From Candidatus Bathyarchaeota archaeon ex4484_135 (GTDB taxonomy: Archaea; Thermoproteota; Bathyarchaeia; EX4484-135): 28,935 bases of DNA. Shown piece by piece: positions 7,236-14,836 of this stretch. Location of the stretch: contig NJEJ01000011.1 of NCBI GenBank assembly GCA_002255025.1, positions 1 to 28,935 on the forward strand. The letters run 5' to 3'. The notes beneath the pieces were generated by a model. That model was not told the origin of the DNA. It saw only the letters and a list, made by a program, of their open reading frames with translations, and ran no database searches. Numbering within the stretch: the stretch's first letter is position 1; every line of letters begins with the position of its first letter. The position numbers and the translations under genes are program-made.

Positions 7236-8636
7236 TTGGGCGAGAACGGTGCTGGCAAGACCACGTTGATGAACATCTTGTACGGCCTCTACAAGCCCGA
7301 TGAGGGCAGGATATTCGTCAGGGGACATGAGGTCAGGATAAGAGGGCCCAGGGATGCCATGAAGCTCGGCATAGGCATGGTCCACCAGCACTTCAAGCTC
7401 GTCCCGACCCTGACGGTTGCCGAGAACGTGGCCCTGGGCCTTGAGGAAACGGGCTTCTTCCTCCCGACCAAGAAGATAGAGAAGGCCATAGAGGAGGCGG
7501 CCCGCAGGTACGGGCTCGATATAGACCCTGATGCCAAGATATGGCAGCTCTCCGTTGGGGAGAGGCAGAGGGTTGAGATCCTGAAGGCCCTGATGAGGGA
7601 CGCCAGGGTCCTCATACTTGACGAGCCCACGACCGTCCTGACGCCAGGCGAGAAGGAAGAGCTCTTCAGGATACTGAGGAAGCTGGCGGACGAGGGGAGG
7701 GGCATAGTATTCATAACGCACAAGCTCGATGAGGTCTTCAGGATAGCTGATAGAGTTACCGTCCTGAGGAAGGGCCGCGTGGTGGCCTCTGGCGTGCCGA
7801 CCAGTGAGACGACGCCCAGGGAGCTAGCGAAGCTCATGGTGGGCCGCGAGGTCGGCTACAAGCTGGCTAAGAGGCCTAAGGAGCCCGGGGAAGTAGTGCT
7901 CAAAGTCGAGGACCTGTTCGCCATGGACGACAGGGGCACCATGGTCGTGAAGGGCGTCAGCTTCGAGGTACGCAGGGGCGAGGTATTCGGCATAGCCGGT
8001 GTGGCCGGGAACGGCCAGAAAGAGCTCGTCGAAGCCATCGTAGGCTTGAGGAAGCCAGAGAAAGGCCGTGTGGTCATAGATAGCCACGACGTGACGGGCA
8101 GGTCACCAGCAGAGGTGCTCGGCCTTGGGGTCGCCTTCATACCGGAGGACAGGGCACGCTACGGTATAGTGCCCGACCTGAGCGTGGCCGAGAACTTGGT
8201 CCTCAAGGCTTATAGGTACCCGCCCTTCTCAAAGGGCATGTTCTTGGATGTCGATTATATAAGGAAGTGGTCTGAGGAACTTGTGGCCGAGTACCGCATA
8301 ACGACACCGAGCATAGATACGCCAGCTGGTTCCCTCTCGGGCGGCAACATACAGAGGCTCATATTAGCTAGGGAGCTCTCCACCACGCCCAGGTTGATAA
8401 TCGCGTCCCACCCGACCTATGGGCTCGACGTGGCAGCCACAGAGCAGGTCAGGGCCCTGTTGCTGAAGCACAGGGACGAGGGAGCTGGGGTCCTGCTCAT
8501 CTCGGAGGACCTAGACGAGCTGTTGGAGCTGAGCGATAGGATAGCCGTCATGCGTGACGGACGTATAGTAGGCATAATGGATGCCTCGGAGGCCGACGTG
8601 GAGGAAATAGGCGTGCTCATGTCAGGTGCGAGCTGA
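7236..8636 (+). CDS. BMP-type ABC transporter ATPase (two NBDs); 5' end abnormal
   Basis: Double ATPase of the RbsA/YufO type that energises the BMP importer at the inner face of the membrane. Counting from TTG 7236, NBD1 has Walker A GENGAGKT (2-9), signature LSVGE (105-109), Walker B ILDEP (127-131) and switch His162. NBD2 has the usual degenerate P-loop GVAGNGQKE (about 255-263), signature LSGGN (367-371) and a Walker B without the catalytic Glu (IIASHPT), as is normal in this family. TTG 7236 is the first in-frame start, yet homology clearly begins earlier: the in-frame codons from 7182 read KVYKVDFELREGEIHALL with no start codon. GTG 7175 or 7178, at the predicted transcription start, is one base out of frame. 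Even with that repaired, the first beta strand and A-loop look shortened. Confidence 0.85.
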   Translation: MGENGAGKTTLMNILYGLYKPDEGRIFVRGHEVRIRGPRDAMKLGIGMVHQHFKLVPTLTVAENVALGLEETGFFLPTKKIEKAIEEAARRYGLDIDPDAKIWQLSVGERQRVEILKALMRDARVLILDEPTTVLTPGEKEELFRILRKLADEGRGIVFITHKLDEVFRIADRVTVLRKGRVVASGVPTSETTPRELAKLMVGREVGYKLAKRPKEPGEVVLKVEDLFAMDDRGTMVVKGVSFEVRRGEVFGIAGVAGNGQKELVEAIVGLRKPEKGRVVIDSHDVTGRSPAEVLGLGVAFIPEDRARYGIVPDLSVAENLVLKAYRYPPFSKGMFLDVDYIRKWSEELVAEYRITTPSIDTPAGSLSGGNIQRLILARELSTTPRLIIASHPTYGLDVAATEQVRALLLKHRDEGAGVLLISEDLDELLELSDRIAVMRDGRIVGIMDASEADVEEIGVLMSGAS

Positions 8637-8647
8637 GGAGGGAAGCA

Positions 8648-9751
8648 TTGTTCCTCCCAATAACCGTAAGGGTCGAGAAGAGGCTTGAGATACCTCCCTG
8701 GCTGAGGCTCGCGGTCCCTGTATGCTCCTTCCTCGTGGCCCTGGCCTTGGCATCGGCTGTCTTCGCCTTCCAGGGCCTTAATCCCCTGGCCATCTACGGC
8801 ACCACGTTCTCCAGGATAATCGGGACGAGGATAGGCTTGAGCTTCCTCGTAGTGAAGGCCATACCGCTCCTCCTCTGTGCCGTCGGGCTCGTGATGGCCT
8901 TCAGGGCCCAGGTCTGGAACATAGGTGCTGAAGGCCAATTGCTCCTCGGGGCCGTGGCCGCCGCTGGCCTGGCCCTGTTCGTCATGCCGGAAGCACCATC
9001 AGCCGTGCTGATACCGGCCATGTTCTTGGCTGGCTTCCTAGCCGGGGCCGCCTGGGCCCTCGTGCCAGCCGTGCTGAAGGCCAAGCTAAACGTGAACGAG
9101 GTCATAACGACCTTAATGATGAACTACATAGCGGCCAAGCTCGTTGAATACCTCATCTACGGGCCCTGGAGGGGCAAGGCCACGTGGGGCTTCCCGTTCA
9201 CGGACCTCATACCTGGTAACGCTGTCCTGCCCACCGTGCCCGGCACGGGCATCCACTACCCCACGCTCATGCTGGCCCTCCTGTCCTCCGGGGCCGTCTT
9301 CGTCCTCATGGAGAAGACGAAGCTGGGCTACGAGGTCAAGGTCTTCGGCGGCAACCCCGAGTTGGCCAAAGCCGTCGGCATGAGGCCCGCCAAGATAATA
9401 ATCGCCTGTATGTTGGTGAGCGGTGGCCTGGCCGGCCTAGCCGGCGTAGGCGAGCTGGCCGGCGTCCACAAGAGGCTCATGTATCCCGAGTCCATATCGG
9501 CTGGCTACGGCTACACGGCCATAATCGTGGCCTGGCTGGCGAGGCTGAACCCGCTGGCGTGTGTCCTGACGGCCCTGCTGATGGGAGGCCTCCTGGCGGC
9601 TGGCGAGACGATGAGGACCTCCTTCAGCATCCCTTATGCTTCCGTGAACGTTTTCAACGGCCTCATATTGTTGTGCGTGGTGGCTGGAGAGGTCATGCTC
9701 AGGTATAAGGTCAAGTTGGTCGTGAGGAGGTCAGTTGGCCATGAGGCCTGA
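8648..9751 (+). CDS. BMP-type ABC transporter permease 1 (BPD_transp_2 family)
   Basis: Polytopic inner-membrane permease (367 residues) of the branched-chain amino acid/ribose/nucleoside permease superfamily, COG4603-like. It has many hydrophobic segments and the conserved VWNIGAEGQLLLGAV motif at about 90-104. KLNVNEVITTLMMNYIA near 153-169 is the segment that contacts the ATPase in related systems. The TTG at 8648 is preceded by GAGGAGGGAAG, a strong ribosome-binding site overlapping the stop of the ATPase gene, so translation is probably coupled. It pairs with permease 2 to form the channel. Confidence 0.88.
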   Translation: MFLPITVRVEKRLEIPPWLRLAVPVCSFLVALALASAVFAFQGLNPLAIYGTTFSRIIGTRIGLSFLVVKAIPLLLCAVGLVMAFRAQVWNIGAEGQLLLGAVAAAGLALFVMPEAPSAVLIPAMFLAGFLAGAAWALVPAVLKAKLNVNEVITTLMMNYIAAKLVEYLIYGPWRGKATWGFPFTDLIPGNAVLPTVPGTGIHYPTLMLALLSSGAVFVLMEKTKLGYEVKVFGGNPELAKAVGMRPAKIIIACMLVSGGLAGLAGVGELAGVHKRLMYPESISAGYGYTAIIVAWLARLNPLACVLTALLMGGLLAAGETMRTSFSIPYASVNVFNGLILLCVVAGEVMLRYKVKLVVRRSVGHEA

Positions 9752-10676
9752 GGTCATAAGCTCCGTCCTCCAGATAGCCATAAGGACCGGGACGCCCCTC
9801 CTGCTCGGTGCGATAGGCGAGATATACGCCGAGCGTTCGGGCGTGATGAACTTGGGCATAGAAGGCATAATGGCCGTCGGGGCCGTGGTGGGCGTGGCCG
9901 TCTCCTTGGCCACGGGTGATGTGTGGCTCAGCTTCCTCCTGGCCTGTATCGCCGGCGTGGTGATGGCCCTCGTCCATGCCTTCGCGTCTGTGAGCCTCTA
10001 CGCCAACCAGGTCGTCTCGGGCCTGGCCTTAGCCATGCTGGGCCTGGGCCTGAGCAGCCTCATGGGTCGCTCTTACGTGGGGAAGCCCCTGCCGCACACC
10101 ATCTTGCCCAGGCCCGTGCCCCTGTTGGCCGATATACCCGTCATAGGGCCAGCCCTGTTCTACCAAGACGTGTTGGTGTACGCGGCCCTGGCCTTGGCGT
10201 TCGTGTCTTGGCTCGTGCTCTTCAAGACCCGGTGGGGCATAATGATAAGGGCCGTTGGGGAGGACCCATCGGCGGCAGATGCCATGGGAGTCAACGTCTA
10301 CCTGGTCCGTTATGCCTGCGTTGCGTTCGGAGGTGCCATGGCTGGCCTGGCCGGCGCCTACCTGTCGCTCGTCCTCAGGCCCGGCTGGACGGAGGGCATG
10401 ACGGCTGGCAGGGGCTGGATAGCCTTTGCCCTCGTCATATTCGCCTTCTGGGACCCGCTCAAGGCCATAATAGGGGCTTATTTGTTCGGGGCGATGGAGA
10501 CGCTCCAGTTCTTCCTCCAAGTCCCGCTCGGCATATCCGCCCCCCTGTTGGGCATGCTGCCTTACGTGGCCACCATATTGGCCATGTTGTTCGCCGTCAG
10601 CGAGACGCTGAGGAAGCACATAGGTGCCCCGGCCGCCCTGGGGAAGCCCTACATAAGGGAGGAGAAGGTCATCTGA
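9741..10676 (+). CDS. BMP-type ABC transporter permease 2 (BPD_transp_2 family)
   Basis: Second channel subunit, COG1079-like, about 311 residues with multiple membrane helices. Family landmarks are EIYAERSGVMNLGIEGIMA near 25-43, and ANQVVSGLALAMLGLG near 93-108. ATG at 9741 is chosen because GAGGAGG at 9724-9730 is spaced about 10 bases from it; TTG at 9735 is an in-frame alternative only 4 bases from that site. The gene overlaps the end of permease 1 by 11 bases. Its own 3' end overlaps the 3' end of pyrG on the other strand by 8 bases. It completes the importer of binding protein, ATPase and two permeases. Confidence 0.87.
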   Translation: MRPEVISSVLQIAIRTGTPLLLGAIGEIYAERSGVMNLGIEGIMAVGAVVGVAVSLATGDVWLSFLLACIAGVVMALVHAFASVSLYANQVVSGLALAMLGLGLSSLMGRSYVGKPLPHTILPRPVPLLADIPVIGPALFYQDVLVYAALALAFVSWLVLFKTRWGIMIRAVGEDPSAADAMGVNVYLVRYACVAFGGAMAGLAGAYLSLVLRPGWTEGMTAGRGWIAFALVIFAFWDPLKAIIGAYLFGAMETLQFFLQVPLGISAPLLGMLPYVATILAMLFAVSETLRKHIGAPAALGKPYIREEKVI

Positions 10677-12351
10677 CCAAGGCCTCCCTGGCCCTTGACC
10701 TCCCGCGGATGACCGATATCTGGTCCAGTTCTGGCCTGAGCTTGCCGGCTTTTCTGTCCAAGCAGGCCTTAACGAAGCCCGTGTAGAGCGGGGAGGGCTT
10801 CCCGGGCCTGCTCTTGAACTCAGCGTGGAACTGAGATGCCACGAAGAAGAACTTGTCGGGCAGCTCGAGGGCCTCCATCCTCCGGCCGTCAGGGCTGGTG
10901 GCAGAGAAGACGAGCCCCTTGGCCTCCAAGATGGGCACGTAATCCGGGTTGACCTCCCAACGGTGCCTGTGCCTTTCCCTTATGGCCGTAGAGCCGTAGA
11001 GCCGGTGGAGCACGGTGCCCTCCTTTATGATTATGTCGTGGGCACCCAAACGCATCGTCCCGCCCTTCCGGTTCAGGTTCCTCTGCTCAGGCATGAGGTC
11101 CACCACCGGGTGCGGCGTCTCCGGGTCGACCTCGGTCGTGTGGGCTCCCTTCAGGCCACAGACATCCCTGGCGAACTCGACGACGGCCAGCTGGAAGCCA
11201 AAGCATATGCCCAAGAAGGGCACGTCATTCTCCCTGGCGAACCTTATGGCCATTATCTTGCCCTCCACGCCCCTTGACCCGAAGCCGTACGGCACGAAGA
11301 TGCCATCGTAGTCCTTCAGGCGTTCTATGTCGCCCGGGCTTTCCTCGAATTCCTCAGCCTCTATGTAATCTATATTCACCTTGGTCCTGAGGGCCATGCC
11401 GGAGTGCTTGAAGGCCTCGTTCATGCTCACGTACGAGTCCACCAGGCCAGCGTACTTGCCCACGAGGGCTATCTTGGCCTCGTAGAGCGGATTCAGGTAG
11501 GCGTTCACGAACTCCTGCCAGCGGCTCCAATCCGGCTTCCTGGCCTCGAGGCCGAGGCGACGGCAAATGTAATCGCCCATGCCCTGCTCGTCCAGTATGA
11601 GCGGGACCTGGTAGACGAGCGGGACCGTGTAGGAGCAGAACACGGCCTCGCGGGGGATGGTGCCGAAGAGGGCTATCTTGGCCCTCGCCTCCTCGTTTAT
11701 CATCTTTGAGCACCTGGCCACTATTATGTCGGGCTGGATGCCTATTCGCCTGAGCTCGTTGACGCTGTGTTGGAGGGGCTTGGTCTTCATCTCGCCCGTC
11801 ACGTCGAGGATGGGCACGAGGGCCACGTGGACGTAGAGCGTGTTCTCGTAGCCTTCCTCCAACCTCATCTGCCTTATGGCCTCTAAGAACGGCAGGCCCT
11901 CTATGTCGCCCACCGTCCCCCCGACCTCGACGAGCACGACATCGGCCTTCGATTTCTCGGCCACACGCCTTATACGGGCCTTTATCTCGTCCGTGATGTG
12001 TGGGATTATCTGGACGCACTTGCCGAGATAATCGCCCCTACGCTCACGCTCTATGACGGTCAAGTAGACCTGGCCCGTCGTTATATTGTTCTCCTTCGGG
12101 AGGTCCATGTCGAGGAAACGCTCGTACCAGCCTAAGTCGAGGTCCGTCTCGCCGCCGTCTTCCGTGACGAAGACCTCCCCGTGCATGTAGGGGTTCATGG
12201 TACCGCTGTCCACGTTCACGTACGGGTCTATCTTGATGGCCGTGACCGTGTAGCCCCTGACCTGGAGCATCTTGCCTATCGAGGACGTGACTATCCCCTT
12301 GCCGACCGAGCTTAGGACGCCGCCCGTGACGAAGATGTATTTAGTCCTCAC
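10669..12351 (-). CDS. pyrG: CTP synthase
   Basis: Converts UTP to CTP using ATP and glutamine, the last step of pyrimidine ribonucleotide synthesis. The 560-residue protein is of normal length. The synthetase domain (about 1-270) begins with the P-loop region TGGVLSSVGKGI (9-20). The glutamine amidotransferase domain (about 293-540) has catalytic Cys383 in FLGICFGFQ and the His/Glu pair in QFHAEFKSRP. The oxyanion region reads VPYGFGSRG rather than the PGGFG common in bacteria. The start is GTG 12349-12351; a TATA box at 12375-12382 lies about 27 bases upstream, so the message is probably leaderless. It lies tail to tail with the transporter operon; the supply of CTP and nucleoside uptake are metabolically related, but co-regulation is not evident. 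Confidence 0.96.
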   Translation of the reverse strand: MRTKYIFVTGGVLSSVGKGIVTSSIGKMLQVRGYTVTAIKIDPYVNVDSGTMNPYMHGEVFVTEDGGETDLDLGWYERFLDMDLPKENNITTGQVYLTVIERERRGDYLGKCVQIIPHITDEIKARIRRVAEKSKADVVLVEVGGTVGDIEGLPFLEAIRQMRLEEGYENTLYVHVALVPILDVTGEMKTKPLQHSVNELRRIGIQPDIIVARCSKMINEEARAKIALFGTIPREAVFCSYTVPLVYQVPLILDEQGMGDYICRRLGLEARKPDWSRWQEFVNAYLNPLYEAKIALVGKYAGLVDSYVSMNEAFKHSGMALRTKVNIDYIEAEEFEESPGDIERLKDYDGIFVPYGFGSRGVEGKIMAIRFARENDVPFLGICFGFQLAVVEFARDVCGLKGAHTTEVDPETPHPVVDLMPEQRNLNRKGGTMRLGAHDIIIKEGTVLHRLYGSTAIRERHRHRWEVNPDYVPILEAKGLVFSATSPDGRRMEALELPDKFFFVASQFHAEFKSRPGKPSPLYTGFVKACLDRKAGKLRPELDQISVIRGRSRAREALVR

Positions 12352-12374
12352 GCATCATTAGGGCCCCGTAGGGC

Positions 12375-12382
12375 CATAAAAC
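12375..12382 (-). promoter_or_regulatory. TATA box for pyrG
   Basis: GTTTTATG on the minus strand, centred about 28 bases before the GTG start of pyrG. It lies in the 90-base gap between pyrG and the distal end of the CRISPR array; nothing else is seen in that gap. Confidence 0.5.
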
Positions 12383-12441
12383 CGTTTCCCACCAGTTTCT
12401 ATCAAAGCGGGGGGTAGAGGAGGGTATTAGCTAAAGGCAGT

Positions 12442-14002
12442 TTTCCAATCCCTTTCTCGGGTTCTGCCTGAAGCATATTCATAATGAGCTCATTAGGCTG
12501 AGCATGGATTTCAATCCCTTTCTCGGGTTCTGCAAATCGTGTATCAGAAGATTCCAATCGAGGCAATAAAATTTCAATCCCTTTCTCGGGTTCTGCTTGA
12601 TTTGGTGGTAGCCGACCCGCCATACGACAGGCAAGACTTATTTCAATCCCTTTCTCGGGTTCTGCCGGGCGGATTTACGGCATGTGGATGGTCGGCAGCC
12701 AGTATAATTTCAATCCCTTTCTCGGGTTCTGCCCTGAGGCCCGCTTGCATGTGGCTCTGGCGTGGCTTCTAATTTCAATCCCTTTCTCGGGTTCTGCGTG
12801 CACTTAGTGGCGGTGGTGGAAGTGGTGGGCGAGATGGTATTTCAATCCCTTTCTCGGGTTCTGCGAGCGAGGAGTGGCCCGTGTTCTGGGAGCGGATACT
12901 TGATTTCAATCCCTTTCTCGGGTTCTGCCCCAGGACCGCACCATCTGGCCGGGGGGTCCTGGGGATTTCAATCCCTTTCTCGGGTTCTGCCCGTGCCTTA
13001 TGAGCTGACCGAAAAGGCTTATTGCTCCCTATTTCAATCCCTTTCTCGGGTTCTGCTTAGAGCGATATGAAACCGATGGCGGAATGAGTATAATTATTTC
13101 AATCCCTTTCTCGGGTTCTGCTAAGAAGGACCGGACGCAGCATCGGCATCACAATACCAAAAAATTTCAATCCCTTTCTCGGGTTCTGCCCTTGCCAGAG
13201 GCTCCGGAATAATTCGGCCAGCCTTCTCCACATTTCAATCCCTTTCTCGGGTTCTGCGTGACGGATTATGTTAGCCTCTTGCGGAAGGCCCTTCAGAATT
13301 TCAATCCCTTTCTCGGGTTCTGCGTCGGGCGCATGATCAAGAAGGCCGAAGTTCCAAAGAAGGCCGTATTTCAATCCCTTTCTCGGGTTCTGCTGGCCAG
13401 GCTGATTTTTTGGGCCAGAGGCCCCAGCCTGGCCAGGATTTCAATCCCTTTCTCGGGTTCTGCATGAGGAGATCAGCTAACGGATAGCTGAAGTGCTGGA
13501 GTGATTTCAATCCCTTTCTCGGGTTCTGCATGGTGCCCTCTTCAAGCAGTTCGAATTCCCGCCCTCTCCAAGATTTCAATCCCTTTCTCGGGTTCTGCGA
13601 GGGCGCTTGAGCGACTCCTCCGGGAGCCGGCTATTGGCCTCTGCTTATTTCAATCCCTTTCTCGGGTTCTGCGACCATCTGAGCTATGAGGATGTGGAGG
13701 ATATACTGGATTTCAATCCCTTTCTCGGGTTCTGCCTGGTAAAAATAATATTGGCTATCCTGATGGCTATGCTGGATTTCAATCCCTTTCTCGGGTTCTG
13801 CGTGCTGGCGATAGGATTGCCTCTATCGTTTATACCGATGTGGAATTTCAATCCCTTTCTCGGGTTCTGCATGGCCCTCTTATAGTCATCCCCCAGAGCT
13901 AACTGAATAAAGCATTTCAATCCCTTTCTCGGGTTCTGCAGGATGTGGATGAGCTGGAAGCCAGGCAGATATTAGTATTTCAATCCCTTTCTCGGGTTCT
14001 GC
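12442..14002 (-). CRISPR. CRISPR array, 24 repeats and 23 spacers
   Basis: Twenty-four copies of a 26-base repeat alternate with 23 unique spacers of 36-48 bases (most 37-44). On the plus strand the repeat starts ATTTCAATCCC and ends CTCGGGTTCTGC. On the minus strand it ends GGGATTGAAAT, matching the ATTGAAA-type 3' handle of archaeal CRISPR RNAs, so the array is probably transcribed on the minus strand from a leader to the right of 14002. The repeat contains a short CCC/GGG inverted repeat. Copies 2-24 are identical as read. The leftmost copy (12442-12467) differs at two bases in its handle, as expected for the leader-distal end. No cas genes lie in this window. The reading frames through the array that encode FNPFLGFC or FQSLSRVL are only translations of the repeat. 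Confidence 0.98.
13394..13437 (-). repeat. CRISPR spacer with nested perfect hairpin
   Basis: This 44-base spacer has arms TGGCCAGGCTG (13394-13404) and CAGCCTGGCCA (13425-13435). The pairing extends one base into the flanking repeat C at 13393, paired with G13436. Inside, GGGCC (13412-13416) pairs with GGCCC (13420-13424) around an AGA loop, leaving ATTTTTT as a one-sided bulge. Confidence 0.85.
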
Positions 14003-14062
14003 TGAAAGCTTTTATAGGAGGCTTTATAAATCTTTCGGTAAACGCCGTTGACACTTATAAGG
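14003..14062 (-). promoter_or_regulatory. Presumed CRISPR leader and promoter
   Basis: This AT-rich stretch adjoins the leader-proximal repeat. On the minus strand it contains palindromic CTTATAAG (14054-14061), which would start transcription near 14031, about 30 bases before the first repeat. It also contains TTTATAAA (14023-14030) closer in. The leader assignment rests on repeat orientation and the degenerate repeat at the opposite end. Confidence 0.6.
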
Positions 14063-14124
14063 CCCGATCCTGCCGATCTTCAGACCCTCCTCAGGCCCAT
14101 GGTAGAGAACATTCCAGAACTGAA

Positions 14125-14184
14125 GATTAAACCGGCCTGTTCTGGCTAAGAGTAGCCAGAACAGCATGAACAACTACTTAAATA
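14125..14184. repeat. 60-bp direct repeat, copy A, with hairpin
   Basis: It begins GATTAAAC and ends CTTAAATA. It contains a perfect 9-bp hairpin, GTTCTGGCT and AGCCAGAAC with loop AAGAGT (14139-14162), then AGCATG. It aligns without gaps to copy B at 14289-14348. Confidence 0.75.
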
Positions 14185-14288
14185 AGCAGGCTATCCTCAG
14201 GCCAAAAGAAGCCAGAATAGCTTATGCTTTTGACTCGGCCTCACGCAGGCCCTTATAAAGGCCCCCCGAGCTAGCCCGACAAGCTGGA

Positions 14289-14348
14289 GATTAAACTTCA
14301 GCCCAAAGGCTCCTTTGGGCCAGAACAGCATGTAAAATCCCTTAAATA
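14289..14348. repeat. 60-bp direct repeat, copy B, with a different hairpin
   Basis: It has the same ends and length as copy A, sharing GATTAAAC, CCAGAACAGCATG and CTTAAATA at the same offsets. Its hairpin is GCCCAAAGG and CCTTTGGGC with a two-base loop (14301-14320), so the stem sequence differs but pairing is kept. Confidence 0.75.
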
Positions 14349-14352
14349 CCCC

Positions 14353-14425
14353 GAACGTGGTGGGGCCCATCACGTATATCTCCGGGCTCTCGGGCCTGTT
14401 GGCCCTGGGCTTGAAGAACCTTCTA
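14353..14425 (-). pseudogene. Fragment resembling the C-terminal end of RlmE
   Basis: The minus strand reads GRRFFKPRANRPESPEIYV and then departs. The intact neighbour ends MARLFKPKASRPESPEVYV in the corresponding place. About 50 bases (14368-14418) match bases 14866-14916 with roughly eight differences by eye, including silent ones. This suggests an old partial duplication or the tail of a lost paralogue. No catalytic part of the methyltransferase is present here. The frame stays open beyond the similarity to about 14200, but that part resembles nothing I know. Confidence 0.65.
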
Positions 14426-14545
14426 CCCTGTCCAGGGAGGGAGAGTAGGACTGAGGCCGGCCCTTAGTATTGGCGGGGGACACTACCTGCCCGTAGACAG
14501 CAGATGAAGCCATGGGTTATCAGACACCTATTGCTTCAGCAAGGC

Positions 14546-14551
14546 TTTTAA
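14546..14551 (+). promoter_or_regulatory. TATA box for the small membrane protein gene
   Basis: TTTTAA in GGCTTTTAAGG predicts a start near 14575. This gives a leader of about 19 bases with a ribosome-binding sequence GAAGAGGGG (14578-14586). Confidence 0.45.
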
Positions 14552-14593
14552 GGTTCAAGACTTCATCGAGAAACTTGGAAGAGGGGTAAAGAG

Positions 14594-14836
14594 GTGCCCA
14601 TATACCTTAGATACGCGAGATATATCCCCCAGTACTTCCTCCCCGAAGTACTCGTGGAGGATGTACCCAAGCACCTCGGGTGGAAAATCGCCGCTATATT
14701 AATGGTCGTGCTTGGACTGGTGATTATAATCTTAGGGCTCCTCCCTAGGCCGGGAGGGGTCTTCATAGGCTGTCTCATAACGGGCCTCCTCATCCTTACG
14801 GTAGGCTTCCTCATCCTCATGGTAGGCCTTACCTAA
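14594..14836 (+). CDS. Small membrane protein with two helices
   Basis: I do not recognise this 80-residue protein. It has a polar, Tyr/Arg-rich N-terminus (about 1-30). Two strongly hydrophobic segments follow, at about 31-50 and 57-79, separated by a short PRPGG turn, with almost nothing after the second helix. GTG at 14594 is preceded by a good ribosome-binding sequence about eight bases away and a TATA box further upstream, which supports a real gene. It faces rlmE and the two stop codons overlap by 4 bases. Function is unknown; the two-helix hairpin could be a membrane anchor or a small subunit. Confidence 0.65.
   Translation: MPIYLRYARYIPQYFLPEVLVEDVPKHLGWKIAAILMVVLGLVIIILGLLPRPGGVFIGCLITGLLILTVGFLILMVGLT

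Larger units (their letters stand above)
14003..14593. other. 591-base region without a convincing intact gene: CRISPR leader and repeat elements
   Basis: I find no supported intact gene here. The part next to the array (14003 to about 14062) is the presumed CRISPR leader. The middle carries two copies of a 60-bp element, several TATA-like boxes (14054, 14177, 14252, 14341) and a fragment resembling the end of rlmE on the minus strand. The right part (about 14426-14545) contains a small hairpin, CCCTG/CAGGG near 14427-14438, and otherwise nothing I can identify. The last 50 bases are the promoter and leader of the small membrane protein gene. Confidence 0.6.

Noticed and set aside
9923..10786. 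Open frame of 287 codons overlapping permease 2 in another frame
   Set aside because: Its product is rich in Arg, Pro and Gly with no membrane segments, while the permease frame has clear family motifs.
12402..13920. Several open frames through the array encoding repeated FNPFLGFC, FQSLSRVL or AEPEKGIE peptides
   Set aside because: They are translations of the CRISPR repeat in different frames on both strands, not proteins.
12442..14002. Spacers matching other parts of this window (self-targeting)
   Set aside because: Reading by eye found no convincing match; this is not an exhaustive search.
14470..14545. Possible C/D-box small RNA (GATGA near 14503, TGAAGC/GCTTCA pairing)
   Set aside because: No properly spaced C, D', C' and D boxes could be found on either strand.
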